Of a stretch of 53,495 bases of DNA, positions 8,516-16,728 are shown one piece after another; the stretch's first letter is position 1, and every line of letters starts with the position of its first letter. This stretch comes from Yoonia sp. (GTDB lineage: Bacteria; Pseudomonadota; Alphaproteobacteria; Rhodobacterales; Rhodobacteraceae). Position numbers and translations under genes: made by a program. The DNA lies in assembly GCA_023955335.1 (NCBI GenBank), contig JAGSGF010000017.1, forward strand, positions 1 through 53,495. Direction: 5' to 3'. The notes under the pieces were generated by a model. That model did no database searches. It was not told where the DNA came from and saw only the letters and a program-made list of their open reading frames with translations.

Positions 8516-9412
8516 ATGCGGAAAATTGTAATGGGCGTTGTCGCCTTGACGGTCGCTGGCGCGGGCGGGATCACCGGCCTGCGGCTTTACCCTGTCGCTA
8601 AACCAGTCGACCCTATCACACTGACAGGGAACGTCGGAGCGGGCGCATATCTTGCACGGGCATCGGGCTGTATCGCTTGCCATACCAATGTTGAAGGCGG
8701 TGGCCCGCCCTTGGCTGGGGGTACCGGATTTGAGACCCCATTCGGCACTGTTTTTGCCGCCAATTTGACCACTGATCCAGAGTTCGGGATCGGAGATTGG
8801 GCCATTGAAGACTTTGCCAAGGCTGTTCGCCAAGGTTTATCGCCTGAAGATGTGCCGTATTATCCGGTGTTTACCTATGCCTTTTACCAAGACTTTTCCG
8901 ATCAACAAATCGCGGATCTTTGGGCGGCATTTCAAACGGTGGCACCCGTCAACGAGCCTGTGCCAGTGACGGACCTAGCGTTCCCGTTTTCTGAACGGGA
9001 CGGTCTTAAAGTGTGGCGTGCCGCGTTCCTGCACGCGCCGCGCACGACCCCGGTGTCAGGACAAAGCGATAGCTGGAACCGTGGGCGCGAACTGGTTGAA
9101 GGGGCAACCCACTGTGCTGCCTGCCATACCGAGCGCAACATTGCAGGTGGGCGAAAGGTCGATACTGGCCGCATGCAAGGCAATGATGTCTTGCCCGGCG
9201 GGTCCAAGGCGCCAGCCATTACAAGCGCTGCATTGGTGTCGTCAGGATGGGATGTCGATAGTCTTAGCTATGCATTGGAAACGGGGATCACGCCCACTGG
9301 TGATGCCTTTGGCGGAGGCATGGGGGAGGTTGTGCAAATGGGCACGAGGTTCCTGACGCAAGAGGACCGGCTCGCAATGGCGACTTATTTAATGGATCAA
9401 TCAGATGAATAG
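8516..9412 (+). CDS. Diheme c-type cytochrome
   Basis: A 298-residue periplasmic or membrane-anchored protein with an N-terminal hydrophobic segment and two heme sites: CIACH (C52, C55, H56) and CAACH (C200, C203, H204). The first domain has the GTVFAANLTTDPEFGIGDW and YAFYQDFSDQQIADLWA signatures common in diheme cytochromes that serve periplasmic dehydrogenases. The ATG at 8516 is four bases after the previous stop; a longer upstream reading would run into the cytochrome c' gene. Its last eight bases overlap the multicopper oxidase start, so the pair is translationally coupled and it is a likely electron acceptor for that enzyme. Confidence 0.85.
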   Translation: MRKIVMGVVALTVAGAGGITGLRLYPVAKPVDPITLTGNVGAGAYLARASGCIACHTNVEGGGPPLAGGTGFETPFGTVFAANLTTDPEFGIGDWAIEDFAKAVRQGLSPEDVPYYPVFTYAFYQDFSDQQIADLWAAFQTVAPVNEPVPVTDLAFPFSERDGLKVWRAAFLHAPRTTPVSGQSDSWNRGRELVEGATHCAACHTERNIAGGRKVDTGRMQGNDVLPGGSKAPAITSAALVSSGWDVDSLSYALETGITPTGDAFGGGMGEVVQMGTRFLTQEDRLAMATYLMDQSDE

Positions 9413-10796
9413 CTTTCTACGCCCCAGTCGTCGCGTCGTTTTGATGGGTGCGGCAGCAATGACATTGCCGACCCTACTGGCAGCGCAAGATCAATGGACG
9501 GTGCTTGAACCCCAAAAGACAATGGCGCAAATTTTGCCTGCGTCTTATCCCGCGACAGAAATCTGGGCATATGGGGGCACGTCCCCGGGTCCTGAAATCC
9601 GGCTTGCGCGGGGGCAAAGAGTGCAGCGCCGGCTGCGCAACAGTCTTGAGGTTCCGACGTCCGTTCATTGGCACGGCATCCGCATCGACAACGCGATGGA
9701 CGGGGTGCCCGGTTTGACCCAAGACGTTGTCGCACCCGGTGCAACGTTCGACTATGATTTTGTCGCGCCTGATGCAGGTACGTATTGGTTCCATTCGCAC
9801 AATCAATCCACCGAACAGGTCGCGCGCGGCCTTTACGGCGCATTGATTGTCGAAGAGCCTGATCCGCTGGATATCGACCGCGAAGAGGTGCTGATCTTGG
9901 ATGATTGGCTGATGCAGGAAACCGGTGTGATTGATCCTGCGTTTTCGGCATCCCACAATCGCAGTCATGCGGGCCGCAACGGAAACTTTGTGACCACAAA
10001 CAGCCGTTATCAGCCCGTGTTGCCTGCGAAAAAGAATGAACGCCTGCGCCTGCGCCTGATTAACGCCGCCAATGCCCGTATTTTCCCGCTCGCTTTGCAC
10101 GGTTTGTCAGGGTGGGTCGTGGCCTATGATGGTATGCCATTGGCCCAGCCAGAACCGATCAATGATATTCTGGTGCTGGCCCCTGCGCAGCGTATGGACC
10201 TGATTGTTGATGTGACCGCCGATGAAGGTGAGCCCGCCGCTTTGGTTTGGGTCAACGAAGACCAACCGCAGATTCAAGTTGGATTTGAAGTCACCGGAAC
10301 GGCAAGCCTTGCCACGCGCGCAACACCGATGGCTTTGCCGCCAAATGCCGCACTATCCATGATGGATATGTCAAATCCGACACCAGCCAGCTTAGTGATG
10401 GCTGGCGGCGCGATGGGCGCGCTGCGGCAAGCAGAACTGAACGGTAAAACACTGAATTTCCGTCAGATTGCCGCCGAAAATCAATATTGGGCGTTCAACG
10501 GTGTGGTCGGAATGACAGATAATCCGCTTGTTGATGTCGCTTTGGGCGAAACTGTGCGTTTGAAAATCGAAAACGAAACCGTTTTTCCCCATGCGATGCA
10601 CCTACACGGCCAGCATTTTCGTGAGATTTTGAAAAACGGCAGCATGGGACCGATGCGCGATACGCTTCTTGTTGGTGGACGCGAGAACACAGAAATTGCT
10701 TTTGTCGGAAGCAACCCGGGAAAATGGTTATATCATTGCCATATGTTGTCCCATCAAGATGCAGGTATGAAAACATGGATAAAAGTGCGCGCATGA
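9405..10796 (+). CDS. CueO/CopA-like multicopper oxidase
   Basis: A 463-residue three-domain multicopper oxidase. The N-terminus has a twin-arginine-like signal (SRRVVLMG), fitting export of a folded cuproenzyme. All copper motifs are present: HWHG (from residue 88), HSHN, HAMHLHGQHF and the C-terminal HCHMLSHQDAGM, which supplies type 1 and type 3 ligands with an axial Met. A Met-containing stretch (MMDM...MAGGAMGAL) before the last domain resembles the Cu(I)-capturing regions of cuprous oxidases. The role is probably oxidation of periplasmic Cu(I) to the less harmful Cu(II). It is flanked on both sides by cytochrome c genes overlapping by a few bases, unlike stand-alone cueO. Confidence 0.88.
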   Translation: MNSFLRPSRRVVLMGAAAMTLPTLLAAQDQWTVLEPQKTMAQILPASYPATEIWAYGGTSPGPEIRLARGQRVQRRLRNSLEVPTSVHWHGIRIDNAMDGVPGLTQDVVAPGATFDYDFVAPDAGTYWFHSHNQSTEQVARGLYGALIVEEPDPLDIDREEVLILDDWLMQETGVIDPAFSASHNRSHAGRNGNFVTTNSRYQPVLPAKKNERLRLRLINAANARIFPLALHGLSGWVVAYDGMPLAQPEPINDILVLAPAQRMDLIVDVTADEGEPAALVWVNEDQPQIQVGFEVTGTASLATRATPMALPPNAALSMMDMSNPTPASLVMAGGAMGALRQAELNGKTLNFRQIAAENQYWAFNGVVGMTDNPLVDVALGETVRLKIENETVFPHAMHLHGQHFREILKNGSMGPMRDTLLVGGRENTEIAFVGSNPGKWLYHCHMLSHQDAGMKTWIKVRA

Positions 10797-11278
10797 TCAA
10801 ATTTATGAGCACTGCGAGCGTTGTTTTAGGTCTTGGGGTTACGGCATTCTGGTTTGTCCAAAATGATGCAGCCCAAGCGCAGGTCCCGCTACAGCCTGTC
10901 GCGTCCGATATTGTTGCTGGTGAAATGCTTTATGCGACAAGCTGTGCGTCATGCCATGGGGCCAATCTGGAGGGGCAGGCCGATTGGCGGTCGCCCGGCG
11001 ATGATGGCAAGCTTCCTGCGCCGCCTCACGACAAGGATGGCCACACGTGGCATCACGGCGATGCATTGCTGTTCAATTATACCAAACTGGGCGGCAAAGC
11101 GGCGTTGGCCGAACAAGGCATGGACTTCAATAGCGGTATGCCCGGATTTTCAGACAGCCTTACGGATGCCGAAATTTGGAACATTCTTGGGTATATCAAG
11201 TCCACTTGGCCCGAACGGATGCGCGAAACGCAGGCATCACGGACCAAAAGCGAACAATTGCAAGGGGCTTTAGAATGA
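10793..11278 (+). CDS. c-type cytochrome, single heme
   Basis: A 161-residue protein with an N-terminal hydrophobic signal or anchor and one CASCH site (C51, C54, H55). The C-terminal FNSGMPGFSDSLTDAEIWNILGYIK is the Met-ligand and final helix of class I cytochromes c. I use the ATG at 10793, which overlaps the multicopper oxidase stop as ATGA; an ATG at 10775 would add six residues. Loop histidines (DGHTWHHGD) are notable in a copper operon. Confidence 0.83.
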   Translation: MIKFMSTASVVLGLGVTAFWFVQNDAAQAQVPLQPVASDIVAGEMLYATSCASCHGANLEGQADWRSPGDDGKLPAPPHDKDGHTWHHGDALLFNYTKLGGKAALAEQGMDFNSGMPGFSDSLTDAEIWNILGYIKSTWPERMRETQASRTKSEQLQGALE

Positions 11279-11587
11279 CACGGTGCGGGATGATTTTGGT
11301 CGCAGCCATGTTTATCGCGACTCCGGTGGTGGCACAAGATTTTTCAGAAGACCAAATCAGGGACCTGGCCATTCAGGCTACCCTCGAAAACCCGCAGATT
11401 GTGATGGAAGCGGTCGCAATTTTGCAGGCCCAAGAGGACGCGTGCAAAGCAGAACAATCGGGCGCTTTGCTGTCGTGACGTCCTAGAACGTGATCCCAAC
11501 GGTTGGCTCGTGGACTGCGAATGGCTCATTTTGGGCGAAGGCAGTGTATTTGCGGCACGCAAAGCAGACAAATTGCCTAGGTTCTAA
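11275..11587 (+). pseudogene. Truncated, frameshifted DsbA-like remnant
   Basis: An ATG overlapping the previous stop (ATGA) opens a 67-residue frame. It has a signal peptide and the helix DFSEDQIRDLAIQATLENPQ, typical of the N-terminus of alphaproteobacterial DsbA-family proteins, and ends at TGA (11476-11478). Homology-like sequence resumes in the +1 frame (RDVLERDPNG...) to a stop at 11585-11587, without any thioredoxin CxxC domain. The simplest reading is a one-base frameshift plus loss of the catalytic domain. The 3' end overlaps the convergent CopZ gene by a few bases. A functional short exported peptide is possible but less likely. Confidence 0.62.
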
Positions 11588-11784
11588 TCCGGCATATACG
11601 TCGCAGGGAAACCGATACCGTTCAGTGCGGCCACGATGTCGGCCGCATGTCGTTGGCTGTCTATCGTCACGGTCTTTGTGGCCAAATCCACATCGACCTT
11701 TGCATCGGCGTCAAGCACATTGATGCTGGTGACGATCGAAGCCTCGCAGTGCCCGCAACTCATATCTGGGACGTGATATTTCAT
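11584..11784 (-). CDS. copZ: CopZ-like copper chaperone (HMA domain)
   Basis: A 66-residue heavy-metal-associated domain protein with the binding loop MSCGHC near the N-terminus (C11, C14) and a C-terminal NGIGFPATY as in Atx1/CopZ folds. The ATG at 11784 is preceded by GGAG at good spacing; the frame remains open upstream to 11838, but that would put the start inside the -35 element. It is a cytoplasmic Cu(I) carrier likely to hand copper to the divergent CopA ATPase or to CueR. A CueR-type promoter lies directly upstream. Confidence 0.88.
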   Translation of the reverse strand: MKYHVPDMSCGHCEASIVTSINVLDADAKVDVDLATKTVTIDSQRHAADIVAALNGIGFPATYMPD

Positions 11785-11814
11785 AGAATACTCCAACAGG
11801 TGCATTCTCATTGC

Positions 11815-11839
11815 ATTATTCCAGCGCAGGAAGGTCAAG
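11815..11839 (-). promoter_or_regulatory. CueR/HmrR-type promoter-operator for copZ
   Basis: Read on the minus strand: TTGACC (11838-11833) overlapping ACCTTCC, then TGCGCT, then GGAATAAT. Like the site at 7000, the inner spacer is six bases and the right arm is imperfect. The expected transcript start lies about 25-30 bases before the copZ ATG. Confidence 0.72.
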
Positions 11840-11863
11840 GCGAAAATGAGTTTGGAATGCGAC

Positions 11864-11894
11864 TTGACCTTCCCCTAGCTGGAAGCTCTATATC
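11864..11894 (+). promoter_or_regulatory. CueR/HmrR-type promoter-operator for copA
   Basis: TTGACC (11864-11869) and TATATC (11889-11894) are separated by exactly 19 bases, the long spacer typical of MerR-activated promoters. The dyad ACCTTCC-N7-GGAAGCT fills the spacer. This is the best of the four copper operators and lies about 30 bases upstream of the copA ATG. Confidence 0.85.
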
Positions 11895-11925
11895 TAAACC
11901 GATGTTATCAAATCGGACTTGAGCC

Positions 11926-14415
11926 ATGACCCAAACTTTCCGTCTAAATCTTTCTGGTATGACCTGTGCGTCTTGTGTCGGGCGCGCAGAAAATGCCATC
12001 GCTACCGTTGATGGCGTAGGTGAGGTGGCCATCAACTTGGCAACTGAAAGTGCGACGATCGCGGGCGCGCTTACTGCGTTGCCGGCGATCGTCGAAAAGC
12101 TTTCGGTTGCGGGTTACCCTGTGGTGCAAACCACGGTGCGGTTGCAGGTTGATGGAATGACCTGTGCGTCATGTGTGGGCCGCGTTGAGCGCATTTTGAT
12201 GGCGCAGTCTGGCGTACTTTCCGCGCATGTTAATTTGGCAACGCAAACGGCGACGGTCACCATTGTGGATGGTGTTGTATCTGTGAATACATTGGCCAAG
12301 GTCGTGACCCGCGCCGGTTATGCCACGACGGTACCTGACAGCGGTGCCGACCGCGAAGATCGCAAAGCCGTCGAAGAACGTGCTTTGGCCCGCGCCATGC
12401 TGGTCGCGGGTTTGCTGACATTGCCCGTGTTTTTGCTTGAAATGTTTGGCCACTTTATTCCCGGTGTGCATATGCAGATCGCGCAAACTATTGGGACACA
12501 AAACAGTTGGTTGCTTCAGTTTGGTCTGATCACGCTTGTCATGATCGGACCGGGGCGACGGTTTTACCAAAAGGGCCTGCCAGCCTTGGTACGGCTGGCA
12601 CCCGACATGAATTCGCTTGTCGCACTTGGTACCTTGGCTGCTTGGGGGTATTCGACGCTTGCGTTGTTTGCACCAAGCGTTTTCCCGGCTGGTACACGTG
12701 CCGTATATTTCGAGGCGGCAGGCGTCATAGTGACGCTGATCTTGCTGGGCCGCTGGCTAGAGGCGCGTGCGAAGGGACGTACAGGTGCCGCTATTCAACG
12801 CCTTGTCGGCTTGCAGCCTGCGACAGCATTTGTCGACCGTGATGGGACCGTCATTGAGATACCTTTGGCGGATGTTTTGACCGGGGATACCGTTCACCTG
12901 CGCCCGGGTGCGCGCGTGGCTGTCGACGGCGTGGTTCTCTCGGGGCAGACGTTTATTGATGAAAGCATGATCAGCGGTGAACCCGTTCCCGTATCCAAGG
13001 CCGCAGACGACAATGTGATCGGAGGAACTGTCAACGCAACGGGTGCGCTGACCTACCGCGCAACGGCTGTTGGCGCAGATACGGTATTGTCCCAGATCAT
13101 TCGGATGGTTGAAGACGCCCAAGGGACCAAGCTGCCGATCCAGTCGCTTGTTGACCGGATCACGGGCGTATTTGTGCCGATTGTCATGGTGCTGGCGGCG
13201 GTCACGGTATTGGCTTGGTTGATCTTTGGTCCAGACCCGGCATTGGGCTTGGCGTTGGTATCCGGAGTGTCTGTCCTCATTATTGCGTGTCCATGTGCGA
13301 TGGGATTGGCCACGCCCACGTCGATTATGGTCGGGACAGGGCGTGCCGCAGAAATGGGCGTATTATTCCGCAAAGGGGACGCGCTTCAGGGCCTGCAAGA
13401 AACCAAAGTTATCGCACTTGACAAGACCGGCACGTTGACCGCTGGCGCACCAGAACTGACGACGCTAACGTTGGCCGAAGGATGGGCGCACGCAGATGTG
13501 CTGCCAATCATTGCCACAGTCGAAGCCCAATCGGAACACCCCATCGCTGGCGCAATCGTGCGCGCGGCCGCGGGGTTTGATCTACCTGCCGTATCCGACT
13601 TTGACACGGTCACCGGCATGGGGGCACGTGGCGTGGTACAAGGTAAAACAGTGCTCGTTGGTGCAGATCGCTTCATGATCCAAGAGGGGATCGACTTGGG
13701 CGCGCTCAAGGATGTCGGCGACACCCTTGCGGACACTGGCGCGACGCCATTGTTTGCAGCTATCGACGGACAGATTGTTGCAGCGATTGGCGTGTCGGAC
13801 CCGATTAAGCCGTCGACCAGAGACGCGATTGCAGCCTTGCACGCGCTTGGCTTAACGGTCGCTATGATCACAGGTGACAACAAGATCACGGCGCATTCAA
13901 TTGCGCGCCAACTTGGTATCCAACATGTTGTGGCCGAAGTCCTCCCTGACGGTAAAGTTGCCGCAATAGAAACCCTGCGCACGACATACGGCAACGTCGC
14001 TTTTGTCGGTGATGGGATTAACGATGCACCAGCGCTTGCAACTGCTGATACTGGGATCGCAATCGGTACTGGCACGGACGTCGCGATCGAGGCTGCCGAT
14101 GTGGTTCTGATGTCTGGTGATTTGGCTGGTGTGGTGAATGCCCTTATGGTCAGCAAGGCGACGATCCGGAATATTCGGCAAAACTTATTTTGGGCCTTTG
14201 CCTATAATGCGGCGTTGATCCCTGTTGCGGCGGGGGCATTATTCCCGATTACCGGCACGTTATTGTCGCCGATGTTGGCCGCCGGCGCCATGGCGATGTC
14301 TTCCGTCTTTGTTGTGTCAAATGCCCTGCGGCTTCGGCGCGTAAGGCCAGTAATGCATGACGCAAGAACAACATCTATCCAAACATCTCTTGAGCCTATG
14401 GGAGTGACATCATGA
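11926..14415 (+). CDS. copA: Cu(I)-exporting P1B-type ATPase CopA
   Basis: An 829-residue heavy-metal ATPase. Two N-terminal HMA domains each carry GMTCASC (C14/C17 and C80/C83). The membrane copper site is CPC (in IIACPCAMGLATP, near residue 455), the phosphorylation motif is DKTGTLT (near 499), and the hinge motif is GDGINDAPALA (near 695). HP in QSEHPIAGA marks the nucleotide-binding domain. All diagnostic motifs of Cu(I) exporters are intact. It is transcribed from a strong CueR-type promoter and ends with an ATGA overlap with cueR, so pump and sensor are made together and the sensor is probably autoregulated. Confidence 0.95.
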   Translation: MTQTFRLNLSGMTCASCVGRAENAIATVDGVGEVAINLATESATIAGALTALPAIVEKLSVAGYPVVQTTVRLQVDGMTCASCVGRVERILMAQSGVLSAHVNLATQTATVTIVDGVVSVNTLAKVVTRAGYATTVPDSGADREDRKAVEERALARAMLVAGLLTLPVFLLEMFGHFIPGVHMQIAQTIGTQNSWLLQFGLITLVMIGPGRRFYQKGLPALVRLAPDMNSLVALGTLAAWGYSTLALFAPSVFPAGTRAVYFEAAGVIVTLILLGRWLEARAKGRTGAAIQRLVGLQPATAFVDRDGTVIEIPLADVLTGDTVHLRPGARVAVDGVVLSGQTFIDESMISGEPVPVSKAADDNVIGGTVNATGALTYRATAVGADTVLSQIIRMVEDAQGTKLPIQSLVDRITGVFVPIVMVLAAVTVLAWLIFGPDPALGLALVSGVSVLIIACPCAMGLATPTSIMVGTGRAAEMGVLFRKGDALQGLQETKVIALDKTGTLTAGAPELTTLTLAEGWAHADVLPIIATVEAQSEHPIAGAIVRAAAGFDLPAVSDFDTVTGMGARGVVQGKTVLVGADRFMIQEGIDLGALKDVGDTLADTGATPLFAAIDGQIVAAIGVSDPIKPSTRDAIAALHALGLTVAMITGDNKITAHSIARQLGIQHVVAEVLPDGKVAAIETLRTTYGNVAFVGDGINDAPALATADTGIAIGTGTDVAIEAADVVLMSGDLAGVVNALMVSKATIRNIRQNLFWAFAYNAALIPVAAGALFPITGTLLSPMLAAGAMAMSSVFVVSNALRLRRVRPVMHDARTTSIQTSLEPMGVTS

Positions 14416-14807
14416 ACATTGGAGAAGTTTCAACGAGGGCAGGCTTGCCTGCCAAAACCATTCGATATTATGAAGATATCGGGCTTATCAAGCCGCTGCG
14501 GGACACTAACGGCTATCGCGCGTTCAGGCAGCAAGAACTCCACAAGTTAACGTTTCTTGCGCGGTCACGGGCCTTGGGTTTTAGCATCGAAGACTGCCGA
14601 AACCTGCTGCAACTTTATGAGGACCAAGGCCGGTCGAGTGCGGATGTAAAAGCCATTGCAAGGGATCATCTTGGTCAGATTGAGCAGAAAATTTCTGACC
14701 TGAAAGACATGCAGAAAACCTTGACCCATTTGATCGACGCGTGTGCCGGAGATGATCGGCCTGATTGCCCGATCCTGAATTCACTTGGGGTCGCGCAAGG
14801 CTCTTGA
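14412..14807 (+). CDS. cueR: MerR-family Cu(I)-responsive activator CueR/HmrR
   Basis: A 131-residue regulator with the MerR winged helix (MNIGEVSTRAGLPAKTIRYYE), a dimerisation helix and the copper loop CAGDDRPDCPIL. C111 and C119 align with the two Cu(I)-binding cysteines of E. coli CueR, and the residue between the DNA-binding and dimer domains fits a monovalent-metal sensor. Overlap with copA (ATGA) places it in the copA transcript. It is the natural regulator for the four TTGACCTTCC elements in this window. Confidence 0.93.
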   Translation: MNIGEVSTRAGLPAKTIRYYEDIGLIKPLRDTNGYRAFRQQELHKLTFLARSRALGFSIEDCRNLLQLYEDQGRSSADVKAIARDHLGQIEQKISDLKDMQKTLTHLIDACAGDDRPDCPILNSLGVAQGS

Positions 14808-15330
14808 TGACTTTGGAAAATTTTCACACTGTCTGATGTCAGCGCTGTCGCAATGGGGTGTCGCGACAAACAGGTTGCACCGAAAATCAAACGCCAAAGG
14901 CAAGTACTCCGTGCGCGACGAGCGTCACAGATTTCGGGCCCTGCGCCGCGGCGCGTTGGGTCGGCTCGATTTTCTCCCACGCTTGCAACTGACGTCTATC
15001 CCACTGCAGGGGGCCTTTGACGACGGATGAACATACCTCGCCAGAGGCGGGGCGGGGATATAATTGCGGCTGCTTCCACGTCCGTCGTGTGCTGCACTCC
15101 ACAATCAGCGCATCTTTGGAAATACAATTTCTGACGAGGACCCCGGGTTGCGAATTAAGCACTACTTTGGTCAGGACTTTACTGCGACATTATAAGCCGC
15201 AATGGTTTTTGGCCGCGAAAATCACCGGATAACCGGGCTTAAGCTTCATTCTGCGCCGCCGACACAAGGCATGAACGATCAAGGCAACCACCTTTTTCGC
15301 TCTGCCTGCATTGGTCGGTTATCGGGCCAC
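14808..15330. other. Convergent intergenic region, no supported gene
   Basis: Between cueR (plus) and doeD (minus) there are about 520 bases. Open frames of 80-90 codons on both strands show no known domain or ribosome-binding site. A 12-base GC palindrome (GCGCCGCGGCGC) occurs near 14945, but without a U-tract it is not a convincing terminator. No transposase or RNA gene was recognised. Confidence 0.5.
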
Positions 15331-16704
15331 TTACCCCAAGACGGTCTTCACGGCCTCCACGGTGGCGCCAACCACGGTGTCGACTTCGGCTTTCGTGATA
15401 CAGAACGGTGGCGCGAATCCGATGATGTCACCCTGCGGCATGGCACGTGCGATCACGCCGCGCTCCAACATGGCCGCAGATACCATCGGCCCAATTTTGC
15501 GGCTGGGATCGAAGAACGTTGTGTTCGCTTTGTCTTCAACAAGCTCAACCGCGCAAAGCAGCCCTTCGCCGCGCACATCACCGACATTGATGTGATCACC
15601 AAGCGCCTCTTGCATCGTTGTATTCAGATACGCACCAACGTCTTTCGCATTCGCAACCAGGTTCAGGTCGTCAATCAGCTTAAGGTTCGCCACCCCAGCA
15701 GCAGCACAAATCGGATGGGCGGAATAGGTCCAGCCGTGCCCGATCGGGCCGTTTTCATCGGTCCCTTGTTCGAGAACCTTCCAGACACGATCTGAAATTA
15801 TCGATCCTGACAGGGGCGCATATGCCGAGGTAAGACCTTTGGCGATGGTGATAAAATCAGGCTTCATGCCGTAGTGCTCGGAACCAAACATAGTCCCCAA
15901 ACGCCCAAAACCTGTGACGACTTCATCGGCTACCAGCAAGATGTCATGGCGATTTAACACTTCTTGTATCGCGGCCCAGTAGCCCGCTGGAGGCGGCACG
16001 ATTCCGCCTGTGCCCAAGACAGGTTCACCGATAAACGCCGCGATGTTGTCTGCGCCCTCAGTCATGATCAACGCCTCAAGCTCTGCCGCACAGTGGGCCG
16101 AGAATTGCTCTTGGGTCAGGCTGCGATCTTCACGGCGGAAGTAATAGGGTGCGTCCGTGTGGATCACATTGTTGAGCGGCAAATCAAACTTGTTGTGGAA
16201 TAGGGAAAGGCCAGTAAGCGACCCCGTCATCAGGCCCGAACCATGATATCCGCGCCAGCGCGAAATGATCCTTTTCTTCTCAGGCCGTCCAAGGATGTTA
16301 TTGTAATACCAGATCAATTTGATGTTTGTCTCATTGGCGTCGGACCCTGAAAGCCCGAAGTATACCTTGGACATATGCGCCGGCGCGCGGTCCATTATCA
16401 TTTTGGCCAGCGTGATCGAGGCCTCGGTGCCATGCCCGACATAAGAATGGTAATAAGCGAGCTGATGGGCTTGTTCGGATATGGCGTCCGCTACTTCTGT
16501 GCGCCCGTAGCCCGCGTTCACGCAATAAAGCCCCGCAAATGCGTCCAGCAGTTTGGTCCCGTCACGATCTTCGATATGCACGCCAGATGCCGTTGAAATA
16601 ATCCGCGTTGGTGTTTCCCCACGTGCATGCTGTGCAAGATGTGTGGACGGGTGAAAAAAGTTTTCGCGATCCCATTGTGCGAGTTCGTCATCATTGCGGA
16701 GCAT
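15331..16704 (-). CDS. doeD: Class III aminotransferase, probable L-2,4-diaminobutyrate transaminase (DoeD)
   Basis: A 457-residue PLP enzyme of the omega-amino acid:pyruvate aminotransferase type. The cofactor lysine is K289 in ITIAKGLTSAY, and the pyridine-nitrogen aspartate is in LLVADEVVTGFGR. On sequence alone it could act on several omega-amino substrates. Its place 24 bases downstream of doeB and doeA supports transamination of diaminobutyrate, released from ectoine, to aspartate semialdehyde. The following step (doeC, a semialdehyde dehydrogenase) is not in the window. Confidence 0.82.
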   Translation of the reverse strand: MLRNDDELAQWDRENFFHPSTHLAQHARGETPTRIISTASGVHIEDRDGTKLLDAFAGLYCVNAGYGRTEVADAISEQAHQLAYYHSYVGHGTEASITLAKMIMDRAPAHMSKVYFGLSGSDANETNIKLIWYYNNILGRPEKKRIISRWRGYHGSGLMTGSLTGLSLFHNKFDLPLNNVIHTDAPYYFRREDRSLTQEQFSAHCAAELEALIMTEGADNIAAFIGEPVLGTGGIVPPPAGYWAAIQEVLNRHDILLVADEVVTGFGRLGTMFGSEHYGMKPDFITIAKGLTSAYAPLSGSIISDRVWKVLEQGTDENGPIGHGWTYSAHPICAAAGVANLKLIDDLNLVANAKDVGAYLNTTMQEALGDHINVGDVRGEGLLCAVELVEDKANTTFFDPSRKIGPMVSAAMLERGVIARAMPQGDIIGFAPPFCITKAEVDTVVGATVEAVKTVLG

Positions 16705-16728
16705 AAGATAGACTTTCTGTATTAGAGG

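Noticed and set aside
13386..14156. 256-codon open frame antisense to copA
   Set aside because: It mirrors the codon structure of the ATPase, has low-complexity Ser/Ala/Thr composition and no domain or ribosome site.
14940..14955. GCGCCGCGGCGC palindrome after cueR
   Set aside because: It is short, without a loop or U-tract, and in GC-rich sequence where such palindromes are expected by chance.
15202..15795. 197-codon plus-strand frame across the end of doeD
   Set aside because: Most of it is antisense to a certain aminotransferase gene; no domain is seen.
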